A stretch of 26,347 nucleotides of DNA from Collinsella sp. Lineage in GTDB: Bacteria > Actinomycetota > Coriobacteriia > Coriobacteriales > Coriobacteriaceae. A model generated the notes under the pieces. That model made no database searches and was not told where the DNA came from. It was given only the letters and a program-made list of their open reading frames with translations. The stretch lies in contig DXLV01000003.1 of the NCBI GenBank assembly GCA_019414545.1, positions 70,409 to 96,755 on the forward strand. Reading direction: 5' to 3'. Positions 1 through 9,126 of this stretch are shown in pieces. Both the position numbers and the translations under genes were made by a program. Position 1 is the stretch's first letter. Each line of letters begins with the position of its first letter.

Positions 1-41
1 AAAATGGACCCGCCCCAAGATTGAATCTTTATTCCAACTTT

Positions 42-91
42 ACACCTGGCTTTACAGCTGTCTTGTCAGCTGTAAAGCCAGGTGTCATACT
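42..91 (+). promoter_or_regulatory. nad operon promoter inside a palindromic operator (probable NiaR site)
   Basis: Positions 42-60 and 67-85 are perfect 19-bp inverted arms around a 6-base centre. Each half also reads as its own imperfect box: ACACCTG-N6-CAGCTGT at 42-61, and the mirror version ending CAGGTGT at 66-85. A sigma-70-like promoter fits across it: -35 TTGTCA (63-68), 17-bp spacer, -10 CATACT (86-91). Transcription would start near 98, so the palindrome would not be in the mRNA. It is therefore better read as a DNA operator than as a riboswitch or attenuator. The likely ligand protein is NiaR, encoded at the end of the operon. The assignment to NiaR is inference. Confidence 0.6.
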
Positions 92-126
92 AAAGCCCCA
101 AGATTCGCCAAAAGAGAGGGGCCTTG

Positions 127-1152
127 ATGGCACAGAGCGCGAACATGGATGCGTCGGAGCTTGCACGCGATATCGCGGCCGGCCTAGCATCGGCAACGAC
201 GGCAACGGAGCGCGCGGCACTGGTGCCCGCAGAGCTCGTCGAGGCCATTCAGCAATTAAAAACCCAGCGTGATGCGGTGATTCTGGCGCACTACTATGTG
301 GCGCCCGAGGTGCAGGCCGTGGCTGATTACGTCGGCGACAGCTTCTACTTGGCAAAGCTTGCCAAGAGCTTACCGCAGCAGGCTATCGTGCTGTGCGGCG
401 TGGAGTTTATGGGCGAGAGCGCCAAGCTGCTCAACCCCACCAAGACCGTGCTGCTGCCCGAACCGGGCGCGGACTGCCCCATGGCTCACATGGTCAAGCG
501 CGAGACGGTCGACGCGGCGCGCGCCGAGTACGGCGACGACCTTGCCGTGGTCTGCTACGTCAACTCGACGGTCGAGATCAAGAGCTGGAGCGACGTGTGC
601 GTCACCAGCTCCAACGCCGTCAAGATCGTATCCGAGCTGCCACAGCAGCACATCCTGTTTATCCCCGATCAAAACCTGGGCCGCTTCGTAGCCGAGCGGG
701 TGCCGCAAAAGCACGTCATCCTCAACAACGGCTACTGCCCGCGCCACCACATCATCACCGTCGAGCAGATTGTCGACGCGCAGGAGGCGCATCCCGATGC
801 GCTCGTGCTGGCGCACCCCGAGTGCAAGGCCGACGTCCTGGCCGAGGCCGACTACATCGGCTCCACCGCCGGCATCATCAAGTACGCCGAGGAGTCGGAC
901 GCGAGCGAGTTCATCATCGTGACGGTCCGCGGCGTGCTCTACGAGCTCGAGCGCCGCTGCCAGAGCACCGGCAAGAAGTTCTACTTCCCCGCGGTGCAGC
1001 CCACCTGCGTCAACATGGATCTCATCACGCTCGAAAAGCTCGTGCACTGCCTGGAGACGGGCGAGGGCGAGGTGCAGATTGGCGTGTCGGACGAGGCCGC
1101 CGATCAGGCCAAGCTCACGCTCGACCGCATGCTCGAGTACGCGGCGCGCTAA
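127..1152 (+). CDS. nadA: quinolinate synthase NadA
   Basis: NadA condenses iminoaspartate (made by NadB) with dihydroxyacetone phosphate to give quinolinate in de novo NAD synthesis. It is a cytoplasmic [4Fe-4S] enzyme. The 341-residue product has the family signatures HYY-x-PEVQ-x-x-ADYVGDS near the N-terminus and GVEFMGESAKLLNP following it. Three cysteines match the cluster ligands: Cys117 in DCPMA, Cys233 in HPECK and Cys294 in PTCVNM. Length fits the bacterial NadA family. The ATG at 127 is preferred over the in-frame TTG at 124 because GAGAGGGG (114-121) gives normal ribosome-binding spacing. It is the first gene of the operon. A ferredoxin gene lies convergent at the far end of the operon, but no functional link is shown. 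Confidence 0.97.
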   Translation: MAQSANMDASELARDIAAGLASATTATERAALVPAELVEAIQQLKTQRDAVILAHYYVAPEVQAVADYVGDSFYLAKLAKSLPQQAIVLCGVEFMGESAKLLNPTKTVLLPEPGADCPMAHMVKRETVDAARAEYGDDLAVVCYVNSTVEIKSWSDVCVTSSNAVKIVSELPQQHILFIPDQNLGRFVAERVPQKHVILNNGYCPRHHIITVEQIVDAQEAHPDALVLAHPECKADVLAEADYIGSTAGIIKYAEESDASEFIIVTVRGVLYELERRCQSTGKKFYFPAVQPTCVNMDLITLEKLVHCLETGEGEVQIGVSDEAADQAKLTLDRMLEYAAR

Positions 1153-1208
1153 GCCAATGTGACATGAGGGGCCATCCCTTATGCCACATTACAAGGGAGA
1201 GGATTCCT

Positions 1209-2585
1209 GTGGAAACCAAACAATACTCCGACATGGAGTGCGACGTCGTCATTGCCGGTTGCGGCGTGGCGGGCCTGTATGCGGCCCTCAACCTGCCGAC
1301 GAGCACGCGCGTAATCATGCTCTCCAAGGGCGCCGTCGACGAGTGCGATTCGATGCTCGCGCAGGGCGGTATCTGCGTGCTGCCCGAAGGCTCTGACTAC
1401 GATGCCTTCTTTGAGGACACCATGCACGCCGGCCATTACGAGAACCGCCGCGAGAGTGTTGACATCATGATTCGCTCGAGCCGTTCGGTCATCAACGACC
1501 TGCTAGCGATGGGCGTGGATTTTGAGCGCAAGGCCGACGGCAGCCTCAACTTTACCCGCGAGGGCGCGCACAGCCGTCCGCGTATTGCCTTCCATGCCGA
1601 CATTACGGGCAAGGAGATCACGACCAAGCTGCTCCAGGCCGTTCGCAAGCTGGATAACGTGCAGATTTTGGAGCACGTGGCCATGACCGACATCCTGACG
1701 GGCGAGCGTGATGGCGCCACGGTGTGCACCGGTGTCGTCGCCGTTTCCGTGGACGAGGACAACTCGGTTCGTCCCGCCGACGAGCTGGCAAATGCCGCCG
1801 AGGGCGTGCATGCCGGCGAGCCGTTTAAGATCCATGCCCACCATACGCTGTGGGCGACGGGCGGTATCGGCGGCGTGTACGACCATTCGACCAACTACCC
1901 GCAGCTCACCGGTGACGCCTGCTACATCGCGCAGGAGCACGGCATCACGATGGAGCACCTGGACTACGTGCAGATCCACCCCACGGGACTGTTCTCGCCG
2001 CAGCCGGGCCGCACCTTCCTGATCAGCGAGAGCTGCCGCGGCGAAGGCGCGATTCTGCTCAATGCCGCCGGCGAGCGCTTTACCGACGAGCTGCAGCCGC
2101 GCGATGTTGTCGCCGCCGCTATTCGCGAGCAGATGAAGCAGGACGGCACCGAGCACGAGTGGCTGAGCTTTGCCCCCGTCGAGCGCGACGTGGTGACCGG
2201 GCACTTTGCCAACATCCGCGCGCGCTGTCTGGAGGACGGTCGCGACATCTTGGACGAGCCCATTCCCGTTACGCCCACGCAGCACTACTTTATGGGCGGC
2301 GTGTGGGTCGACAAGGACGGCCGCACCTCGATGCCCGAGCTCTACGCCGCTGGCGAGACGGCCTGCAACGGTGTTCACGGCAAGAATCGTCTAGCTTCCA
2401 ACAGCCTGCTCGAGTCCCTAGTTTGGGGCCGCCGCGCTGCTTGGCGTATGCGCACCGGCGAGTCGCTGACCGTGGAGCAGGCCGGTGAGCCCGCGCTTGA
2501 CGGACGTCACCGCGCCCTGAGCGCCGAGACCCTTGCAATCGATGATTTGGCCCGTGCTGCCGGCACACAGGCCGTGGAGGAGTAG
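1209..2585 (+). CDS. nadB: L-aspartate oxidase NadB (short form)
   Basis: This FAD flavoprotein oxidises L-aspartate to iminoaspartate, the unstable substrate passed to NadA. Under anaerobiosis the family can use fumarate as acceptor. Visible features in order: FAD-binding GCGVAGLYAAL near residue 18, the S-x-LAQGG flavin segment, HSRPRIAFHADITGKEI, TGGIGGVY with QIHPTG, SCRGEGAILLN with ERFTDELQPRD, and the C-terminal HYFMGGVWVD plus NRLASNSLLESLVWGRRAA. GTG at 1209 is chosen because AGGGAGAGG (about 1194-1202) sits at the right spacing; an in-frame ATG at 1233 is the alternative. The open frame continues far upstream over nadA, but that is antiphase shadow. The product is 458 residues, shorter than the 510-540 of well-known NadB proteins, because the C-terminal helical domain is nearly absent. 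Confidence 0.95.
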   Translation: METKQYSDMECDVVIAGCGVAGLYAALNLPTSTRVIMLSKGAVDECDSMLAQGGICVLPEGSDYDAFFEDTMHAGHYENRRESVDIMIRSSRSVINDLLAMGVDFERKADGSLNFTREGAHSRPRIAFHADITGKEITTKLLQAVRKLDNVQILEHVAMTDILTGERDGATVCTGVVAVSVDEDNSVRPADELANAAEGVHAGEPFKIHAHHTLWATGGIGGVYDHSTNYPQLTGDACYIAQEHGITMEHLDYVQIHPTGLFSPQPGRTFLISESCRGEGAILLNAAGERFTDELQPRDVVAAAIREQMKQDGTEHEWLSFAPVERDVVTGHFANIRARCLEDGRDILDEPIPVTPTQHYFMGGVWVDKDGRTSMPELYAAGETACNGVHGKNRLASNSLLESLVWGRRAAWRMRTGESLTVEQAGEPALDGRHRALSAETLAIDDLARAAGTQAVEE

Positions 2586-2588
2586 ACC

Positions 2589-3449
2589 ATGAATCCCATT
2601 ACCATGAAGCTCGTCGTCGATGATCTGATTTTGCAGGCTCTGCGCGAGGACATCACGTTTGAGGACGTGAGCACGGCGAGCGTGTGCCCCACGGCGCGTC
2701 CCGCTACCGTTGAGCTTATCGCCAAGGCCGACGGTATCATCGCCGGCTTGGATGTGTTTGCCCGCACCTTTGAGCTGCTGGATTCGCAGAGCTCGGTGCT
2801 GTTTGATGTTGCCGACGGTGACGAGGTGCACGCCGGCGACCATGTGGGCCAGGTGCGCGGCGATGCGCGCGTGCTGCTTTCGGGCGAACGCGTGGCACTC
2901 AACTACCTGCAGCGCATGAGCGGTATCGCTACCTACACGCACAGCATGGCCGCGGCGCTCGAGGGCACCAAGACCGTGCTTGTCGACACACGCAAGACCA
3001 CGCCGGGCATGCGCGTCTTCGAGAAGGCCGCGGTCGAGATCGGCGGCGGTAGCAACCACCGCTACAACCTGTCGACGGCCGTCATGCTCAAGGACAACCA
3101 CATCGACGCCGCCGGTGGCGTGGCGCGCGCGATCGAGATGGCGCGCGCCCATGCGTCGTTTACCACGACGGTCGAGATTGAGTGCGAGAACCTGGACATG
3201 GTACGCGAGGCCGTGGAGGCCGGCGCCGATATCATCATGCTCGACAACATGACCCACGATGACATGGCTGCCGCCATCGAGCTTATCGCCGGCCGCGCCA
3301 AGACCGAGTGCTCGGGCAACGTGGATGCCAGCAATATCCGTGCTCTGGCCGATCTGGGCGTCGACTTTATTAGCTCGGGAGCGCTGACGCACTCTGCGCC
3401 GATTCTCGACCTCTCGCTTAAGCACCTGCGTCTGCTGGACGGTAAATAA
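2589..3449 (+). CDS. nadC: nicotinate-nucleotide pyrophosphorylase (carboxylating) NadC
   Basis: NadC, also called quinolinate phosphoribosyltransferase, converts quinolinate and PRPP to nicotinate mononucleotide, CO2 and pyrophosphate. This is where the de novo branch joins NAD synthesis. The 286-residue protein shows the family hallmarks: GERVALNYLQRMSGIAT, the substrate-binding DTRKTTPGMR segment, GGGSNHRYNL with MLKDNHI, a VEIECEN strand, DIIMLDNM, and ECSGNVDASNI before the C-terminal SSGALTHSAP. The start ATG is 3 bases after the nadB stop. GGAGGAG, overlapping the end of nadB (2576-2582), serves as ribosome-binding site, suggesting translational coupling. The length is normal for the family and no key motif is missing. 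Confidence 0.97.
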   Translation: MNPITMKLVVDDLILQALREDITFEDVSTASVCPTARPATVELIAKADGIIAGLDVFARTFELLDSQSSVLFDVADGDEVHAGDHVGQVRGDARVLLSGERVALNYLQRMSGIATYTHSMAAALEGTKTVLVDTRKTTPGMRVFEKAAVEIGGGSNHRYNLSTAVMLKDNHIDAAGGVARAIEMARAHASFTTTVEIECENLDMVREAVEAGADIIMLDNMTHDDMAAAIELIAGRAKTECSGNVDASNIRALADLGVDFISSGALTHSAPILDLSLKHLRLLDGK

Positions 3450-3994
3450 TGGACGCCCGCGAGCGTCGCCGTGCCATCATGGCCGTGCTCGAGGGGGCCA
3501 AAGATCCTGTCTCGGGCAGTGCGCTTGCCCGTGAGGTGGGCGTGAGCCGTCAGGTTGTCGTGCAGGACATTGCCTTACTGCGTGCCGATGGGCACGACAT
3601 CGTGGCCACCAATCGCGGCTACGTGTTGCAGGCGGCTCCGAGCAGCCCGGCGGTGCCCACGCGTCTGGTCAAGGTGCACCATGGCGTGGAGCAGGCGGGT
3701 GACGAGCTCACGAGTATCGTCGACGCGGGCGGCGCCGTGCTCAACGTGATCGTCAACCACCGCGTGTATGGCAAGATCACGGCCGACCTGGACATCCGCA
3801 ACCGACGCGATGTCGAGCGCTATCTTGAGGGCATTGCCAGCGGCAAGAGCTTCCCGCTGCTGACGGTGACGAGCGGCTACCACTTCCATCGCATCGCGGC
3901 GGAAGACGAGCAGACCCTCGACGAGATCGAGGCCATGCTCAAGGAGAAAGGCTACCTTGCCGATTTAATGCCCTACGAGGATGATTTGTCCTAG
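3449..3994 (+). CDS. niaR: niacin-responsive transcriptional repressor NiaR (HTH + 3H domain)
   Basis: A 181-residue DNA-binding regulator expected to repress NAD biosynthesis or niacin uptake genes when nicotinic acid is plentiful. Residues 5-60 form an HTH_11-type winged helix (SGSALAREVGVSRQVVVQDI). Residues 72-170 form the 3H domain. His78, Glu86, His145 and His147 fall at the same spacing as the metal ligands I recall from the Thermotoga maritima homologue TM1602 (His79, Glu87, His146, His148). The start ATG overlaps the nadC stop by one base, so the gene is translationally coupled and autoregulated if the operator at 42-85 is its site. The niaR name is from family knowledge; BirA-like repressors are the main alternative, but no biotin-ligase domain is present. 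Confidence 0.9.
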   Translation: MDARERRRAIMAVLEGAKDPVSGSALAREVGVSRQVVVQDIALLRADGHDIVATNRGYVLQAAPSSPAVPTRLVKVHHGVEQAGDELTSIVDAGGAVLNVIVNHRVYGKITADLDIRNRRDVERYLEGIASGKSFPLLTVTSGYHFHRIAAEDEQTLDEIEAMLKEKGYLADLMPYEDDLS

Positions 3995-4003
3995 AACACA
4001 TGC

Positions 4004-4043
4004 AAAAGGAGGCCTCCGCGGCGATGCGGAGGCCTCCTTTTTT
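4004..4043. terminator. bidirectional intrinsic terminator
   Basis: A perfect 16-bp stem (4004-4019 with 4026-4041) encloses a 6-base loop and ends in a T run on the plus strand. The left arm begins with an A run, so it also works as a terminator on the minus strand. It lies between the convergent niaR and ferredoxin genes and probably ends both transcripts. Confidence 0.92.
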
Positions 4044-4083
4044 GTGCACGGTGTACTTGTGAGTGTGCAAGTGGGGGGAGTTG

Positions 4084-4269
4084 TTACTCCTCGACGATCT
4101 CGGTGATCGCGCCGGCGGGGCAAGCGTCCTGGCAAGCGCCGCAGGCGACGCAGGAGTCCTCGTCAGCGACGGTAGCGACGTCCTGGAGCTCCAGAACGCC
4201 AGCGGGGCAGGAGTCGACGCAAACGCCACAAGCGATGCACTCGTCGGCATCAATTACGGGATGAGCCAT
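4084..4269 (-). CDS. 2[4Fe-4S] ferredoxin, clostridial type
   Basis: This small cytoplasmic electron carrier of 61 residues has two classic cluster motifs, C-x2-C-x2-C-x3-C-P. The first is Cys11, 14, 17, 21 and the second is Cys40, 43, 46, 50, each followed by PAG. The protein is acidic with no extra domain, the usual size and shape for low-potential bacterial ferredoxins that serve pyruvate:ferredoxin oxidoreductase and similar anaerobic enzymes. The ATG at 4269 is chosen because AGAGAGG lies at correct spacing upstream on the minus strand. An upstream in-frame ATG at 4335 would add 22 residues unlike ferredoxins. The gene is monocistronic, with its own promoter and a terminator shared with niaR. 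Its partner enzyme cannot be told from the window. Confidence 0.96.
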   Translation of the reverse strand: MAHPVIDADECIACGVCVDSCPAGVLELQDVATVADEDSCVACGACQDACPAGAITEIVEE

Positions 4270-4330
4270 GGTAGTTTCCTCTCTGTTGACCGACGCTACA
4301 GGCGATGCGCGCCGGTTTGATTCGGGCAAA

Positions 4331-4358
4331 AACATACCACGGGAGCGACCGTTTGCAA
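4331..4358 (-). promoter_or_regulatory. probable ferredoxin promoter
   Basis: On the minus strand, a -35 TTGCAA (4358-4353), 16-bp spacer and -10 TATGTT (4336-4331) lie about 62 bases upstream of the ferredoxin start. The match is good for a sigma-70-type promoter, but it is a visual call. Confidence 0.5.
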
Positions 4359-4680
4359 TACCCTCTGACCGGCATCTTCATACCGTTCGCCGAGTATGCC
4401 ACGGCTTACTAAAAAACATGCAGGTGAGGCCGTTGAGCTGCGCAAATGTTAGCTACAGGTGACTTGAAATATAGGGCGATTGAGCGTGCTTGTGGAAAGC
4501 GCATCCCATTATTTGGCCGAAAAACGGGTCGAACTTTCCCCAGGGAAGCCCGGGGCCGCCATGTGCGCTCCCAAGCCCAAACCTCAGCCATCTCTACATA
4601 GATCTCAATAGATCTGCCGAGAACTCAAACAGTGCATCTACCTGCGCATTTGAGAACCTAAACTCTCAGAGATAAGAAAT
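4359..4680. other. intergenic stretch upstream of the dnaK promoter
   Basis: No credible gene is seen here; the short open frames lack ribosome-binding sites and coding-like codon use. Towards the dnaK side there are scattered half-sites resembling the HAIR element: ACTCAAA at 4623-4629, and TTTGAGA at about 4650-4656 facing TCTCAGA at about 4664-4670. TAGATCT also occurs twice in direct repeat near 4598-4616. These could be additional HspR contacts. Confidence 0.4.
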
Positions 4681-4711
4681 CTTATATGAATTGACTTAGA
4701 TTTTGTATATT
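4681..4711 (+). promoter_or_regulatory. dnaK promoter with HspR-type operator
   Basis: CTTATAT (4681-4687), 6 bases, then ACTTAGATTT (4694-4703) are followed by a -10-like TATATT (4706-4711). The same CTTATAT-N6-ACTTAGATTT arrangement, with the same spacing and the same relation to the -10, is found upstream of clpB at 13715. It resembles the actinobacterial HAIR site CTTGAGT-N7-ACTCAAG in layout but differs in bases and spacing. Overlap with the promoter suits a repressor. HspR as the binder is inference, supported by hspR being in this operon. Confidence 0.65.
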
Positions 4712-4812
4712 CCGGCCCATAAGGGGATACACTACATCCTGAAAGACAAGCCGAAGCGCCACACGACAGACCGTCGAGGCGGCGCGAACGCAAAAGAGAG
4801 AGGGAATTTCTA

Positions 4813-6705
<1,893 letters not shown>

Positions 6706-6707
6706 TC

Positions 6708-7550
6708 ATGTCCGCCCGTAAAGCTCGCACGGAGGCGGCCGCCGCTGGCGCCGCCCCCGTTGACTCTGAGGAGAAGGACGTGAAGATTCCCGTAGAGGCC
6801 GTTGACGATACCGAGGCCAACGAGGCCCCGGCCGCCGAGGCTGCCGAGAACCAGGTAGAGGATTCCAACAAGGAGGCGACGATGACCGAGGACGAGATGG
6901 TGGAAGCCGCTATCCGCGCCGGTGAGGAAGCCGCCGACAACGACTTTAAGCTCAAGTTCGAGCAGGCTCAGAAAGAGCTTGCCGACGTGCGCAATGAGCT
7001 CGATGCTGCAGCAGAGGCTCAGAAGGCCGCCGAGGACAAGGCAAAGGACGCCACCGAGCGTACCGCCCGTCTGCAGGCCGACTGGGAGAACTTCCGTCGC
7101 CGCACCGCCAATGAGCGTATCGCCGAGCGCGAGCGCGCGACCGAGAAGCTTGTCACCGCGCTGTTGCCGGTGATTGACGATATCGAGCGCGCGATCGACC
7201 ATGCCCGCAGTCAAGAGCTTTCCGACGACTTTAAGCAGTTCGTCGATGGCGTTGACGCGGTACATGCCAAGCTGCTCGACGTGTTTGCGCATGAGGGCGT
7301 TGAGTCCATCGACCCCAAGGGCGAGGCGTTCGATCCGCTCGAGCATCAGGCTGTGGGTCGCGTCGAGGACGCATCGCAGTACGACGAGACCGTCAACGAT
7401 GTGTACCAGAAGGGCTACCGCATGGCGGATCGCATCCTGCGTTCCGCGATGGTGACGGTGACCTACGGTGGCGAGAAGCGCCCCGCACCGGAGCCCGAAG
7501 CGGCGCCCGAGGATGCTACGGCCGATACGGTCGAGAGCACCGAGGAGTAA
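6708..7550 (+). CDS. grpE: nucleotide exchange factor GrpE
   Basis: GrpE releases ADP from DnaK and can act as a thermosensor in the chaperone cycle. From this start the protein has 280 residues. A low-complexity, Ala/Glu-rich N-terminal tail (about residues 1-75) is followed by a long coiled coil (about 80-135). The conserved core is LQADWENFRRRT, TEKLVTALLPVIDDIERAI and GVESIDPKGEAFDPLEHQAV, with the beta domain ending RILRSAMVTV. An in-frame ATG at 6882, with a much better ribosome-binding site (AGGAGG, 6871-6876), would give 222 residues, closer to the usual 180-220. The first ATG follows the dnaK stop by two bases and could be coupled. Both starts may be used; the identity is not in doubt. 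Confidence 0.95.
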   Translation: MSARKARTEAAAAGAAPVDSEEKDVKIPVEAVDDTEANEAPAAEAAENQVEDSNKEATMTEDEMVEAAIRAGEEAADNDFKLKFEQAQKELADVRNELDAAAEAQKAAEDKAKDATERTARLQADWENFRRRTANERIAERERATEKLVTALLPVIDDIERAIDHARSQELSDDFKQFVDGVDAVHAKLLDVFAHEGVESIDPKGEAFDPLEHQAVGRVEDASQYDETVNDVYQKGYRMADRILRSAMVTVTYGGEKRPAPEPEAAPEDATADTVESTEE

Positions 7551-7555
7551 TTGAG

Positions 7556-7588
7556 AAGGGCCCCGGGGCAACACCCGGGGCCCTTTCT
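7556..7588 (+). terminator. strong hairpin with short T tract between grpE and dnaJ
   Basis: A 12-bp GC-rich stem (7556-7567 with 7574-7585) has a 6-base loop and a short broken T run (TTTCT). It lies six bases after grpE and inside the presumed operon, so it may only partly terminate transcription and reduce dnaJ-hspR expression, or protect the dnaK-grpE mRNA. Confidence 0.6.
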
Positions 7589-7658
7589 GGCCTAGTGCCA
7601 TATGAAAGCATGAGCCGTCGTCTGCATGGGCGGCGGACGTAACAGGAGAGGAGCTACG

Positions 7659-8624
7659 ATGGCTGCAGGCAAAACCTTCTATGACATCCTGGGCGTATCC
7701 AAGAGCGCCTCCGACAAAGAGATCAAGAGCGCGTTTCGCAAGCTCGCGCAAAAATATCACCCCGATGCCGGCGGCGACGAGGCCAAGTTCAAGGAGATCA
7801 GCGAGGCCTACGAGACGCTTTCGGACGAGAAGAAGCGCAAAGAGTACGACCAGATGCTCATGTTTGGCGGCATGCCGGGCGCGGGCGGCGCGTATGGCGG
7901 CGGCTACGGTGCCGGCGCGGGCGCCAGCGGCTGGGGCGATATCTTCGACAGCATCTTTAGCGGCAACGGCGCTTGGGGCAGCGATTGGGGCTCGGGCTTT
8001 GCCGGGGCTGCGGGTAATGCCGGTGCCGGTGCGGGTCGCAGCCGTGCTCGCAAGGGCGGTGACCTGTCGCTGACTGTCGACGTGACGGCCGAGGACGCGT
8101 TTCGCGGCGTGACGCACAAGGTCACCTATCGCATTCCCTCGACGGGCGAGCAGCAAACCATTACGGTCTCGGTTCCCGCAGGTGCGGTCGACGGCGGCAA
8201 ACTACGCTACAAGCGTCGCGGCGAGTATGGCGTTGCGGGTGGCGAGCGCGGCGACCTGGTCGTGACCACGCATGTGGAGGAGCACCCGCTGTTTAAGCGC
8301 AAGGGTGCCGATGTGACCATGGAGGTACCGATCTCGGTTTACGAGGCGGCGCTCGGCTGCACGGTGGATGTGCCCACACCCGGCGGCGCGACGGTTCGTC
8401 TGAAGGTGCCGGCGGGCACCCAGACGGGCAAGAAGTTCCGCTTTAAGGAGATGGGCGCGCCCGATGTTAAGCACCGTGGCCGCACGGGCGCGCTGCTCGT
8501 CGAGATCAAGGTGCAGGTTCCCACGAACCTGTCCGACGATGAACGCGATGCCATGACCAAGCTGCGCGAGGCCGACACGCGCGACTATCGCGAGAAGGTC
8601 AATCGTTACAAGGCGACGTACTAG
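7659..8624 (+). CDS. dnaJ: DnaJ-family co-chaperone, class II (no zinc-finger domain)
   Basis: A J-protein that delivers clients to DnaK and stimulates its ATPase. The 321-residue product has a J domain at residues 5-70 with the essential HPD at 34-36 in QKYHPDAGG. A Gly-rich flexible linker (about 76-130; MPGAGGAYGGGYGAGAG) is followed by two C-terminal substrate-binding beta domains (about 135-315; VTAEDAFRGVTHKVTY, VPAGAVDGGKLRYKRRGEYG, VPAGTQTGKKFRFKEMG). The four CxxCxGxG repeats of class I DnaJ are absent, so the layout matches CbpA/DnaJ class II. The ATG at 7659 is chosen because AGGAGAGGAG (about 7644-7653) precedes it and it leads directly into the J domain; the frame extends 11 codons upstream without support. 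It lies between grpE and hspR. Confidence 0.96.
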   Translation: MAAGKTFYDILGVSKSASDKEIKSAFRKLAQKYHPDAGGDEAKFKEISEAYETLSDEKKRKEYDQMLMFGGMPGAGGAYGGGYGAGAGASGWGDIFDSIFSGNGAWGSDWGSGFAGAAGNAGAGAGRSRARKGGDLSLTVDVTAEDAFRGVTHKVTYRIPSTGEQQTITVSVPAGAVDGGKLRYKRRGEYGVAGGERGDLVVTTHVEEHPLFKRKGADVTMEVPISVYEAALGCTVDVPTPGGATVRLKVPAGTQTGKKFRFKEMGAPDVKHRGRTGALLVEIKVQVPTNLSDDERDAMTKLREADTRDYREKVNRYKATY

Positions 8625-8696
8625 GGCGGTCGCGGCGCACGCCCACGCCCGCGGGCTTATGATGGACGATAACGAGACGGAAAGGGGTCAGGTAGC

Positions 8697-9113
8697 ATGG
8701 CCGAGGACAATAGGAATAAACCGCTGTACATGATCAGCGTGGCGGCCGAGTTGACCGGCATGCATCCGCAGACTCTGCGCGTCTACGAGTCCAAGGGCCT
8801 GGTGAACCCCCAGCGCTCGGGCGGCAACACGCGTCTGTATTCGCGTGCCGATATCGAGCGCCTGGAGCTCATCAACCAGCTGACTGACGAGGGCATCAAC
8901 CTTGCCGGCGTGGTGCGCATCCTCGATATGAAGGAGCGTGCCGAGGAGCGCGAGCGCGAGAACGAAAAACTCCGCGCACGCGTGCGCCAGCTCGAGGACG
9001 AGCTGCACGAGTACAAGATGCAGAAGAAGATCACCGCCCTGGCCCCGCGCGACGGCTCGGTCAACCCCGAGCAAGTCATGCGCAAGCTGCTAGGTACGGG
9101 TAGCGACCTATAG
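8697..9113 (+). CDS. hspR: heat-shock repressor HspR (MerR family)
   Basis: A 138-residue repressor of chaperone operons. In actinobacteria HspR needs DnaK as co-repressor, so free unfolded protein relieves repression. Residues 10-48 form the MerR winged helix (YMISVAAELTGMHPQTLRVYESKGLV, then RSGGNTRLYS). A helical segment follows, and residues 78-110 make a strongly charged coiled coil (KERAEERERENEKLRARVRQ). The typical MerR effector domain is absent, as in other HspR proteins. A G-rich site (AAAGGGGTCAGG) precedes the ATG. The gene is last in the dnaK operon, the classic arrangement of Streptomyces and Mycobacterium. Candidate target sites are the matching motifs at 4681 and 13715. Confidence 0.95.
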   Translation: MAEDNRNKPLYMISVAAELTGMHPQTLRVYESKGLVNPQRSGGNTRLYSRADIERLELINQLTDEGINLAGVVRILDMKERAEERERENEKLRARVRQLEDELHEYKMQKKITALAPRDGSVNPEQVMRKLLGTGSDL

Positions 9114-9126
9114 CTCCGCCGACGCT

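Noticed and set aside
42..85. Riboswitch or attenuator in the nadA leader
   Set aside because: The best promoter places the transcription start at about 98, downstream of the hairpin, and no T run follows it.
393..1208. In-frame upstream extension of nadB across nadA
   Set aside because: It overlaps the whole conserved part of nadA, its translation is Arg-rich and featureless, and the true start has a good ribosome-binding site at 1194-1202.
4063..4320. Plus-strand open frame opposite the ferredoxin
   Set aside because: The minus-strand ferredoxin with eight cluster cysteines is certain, and the plus frame is its shadow.
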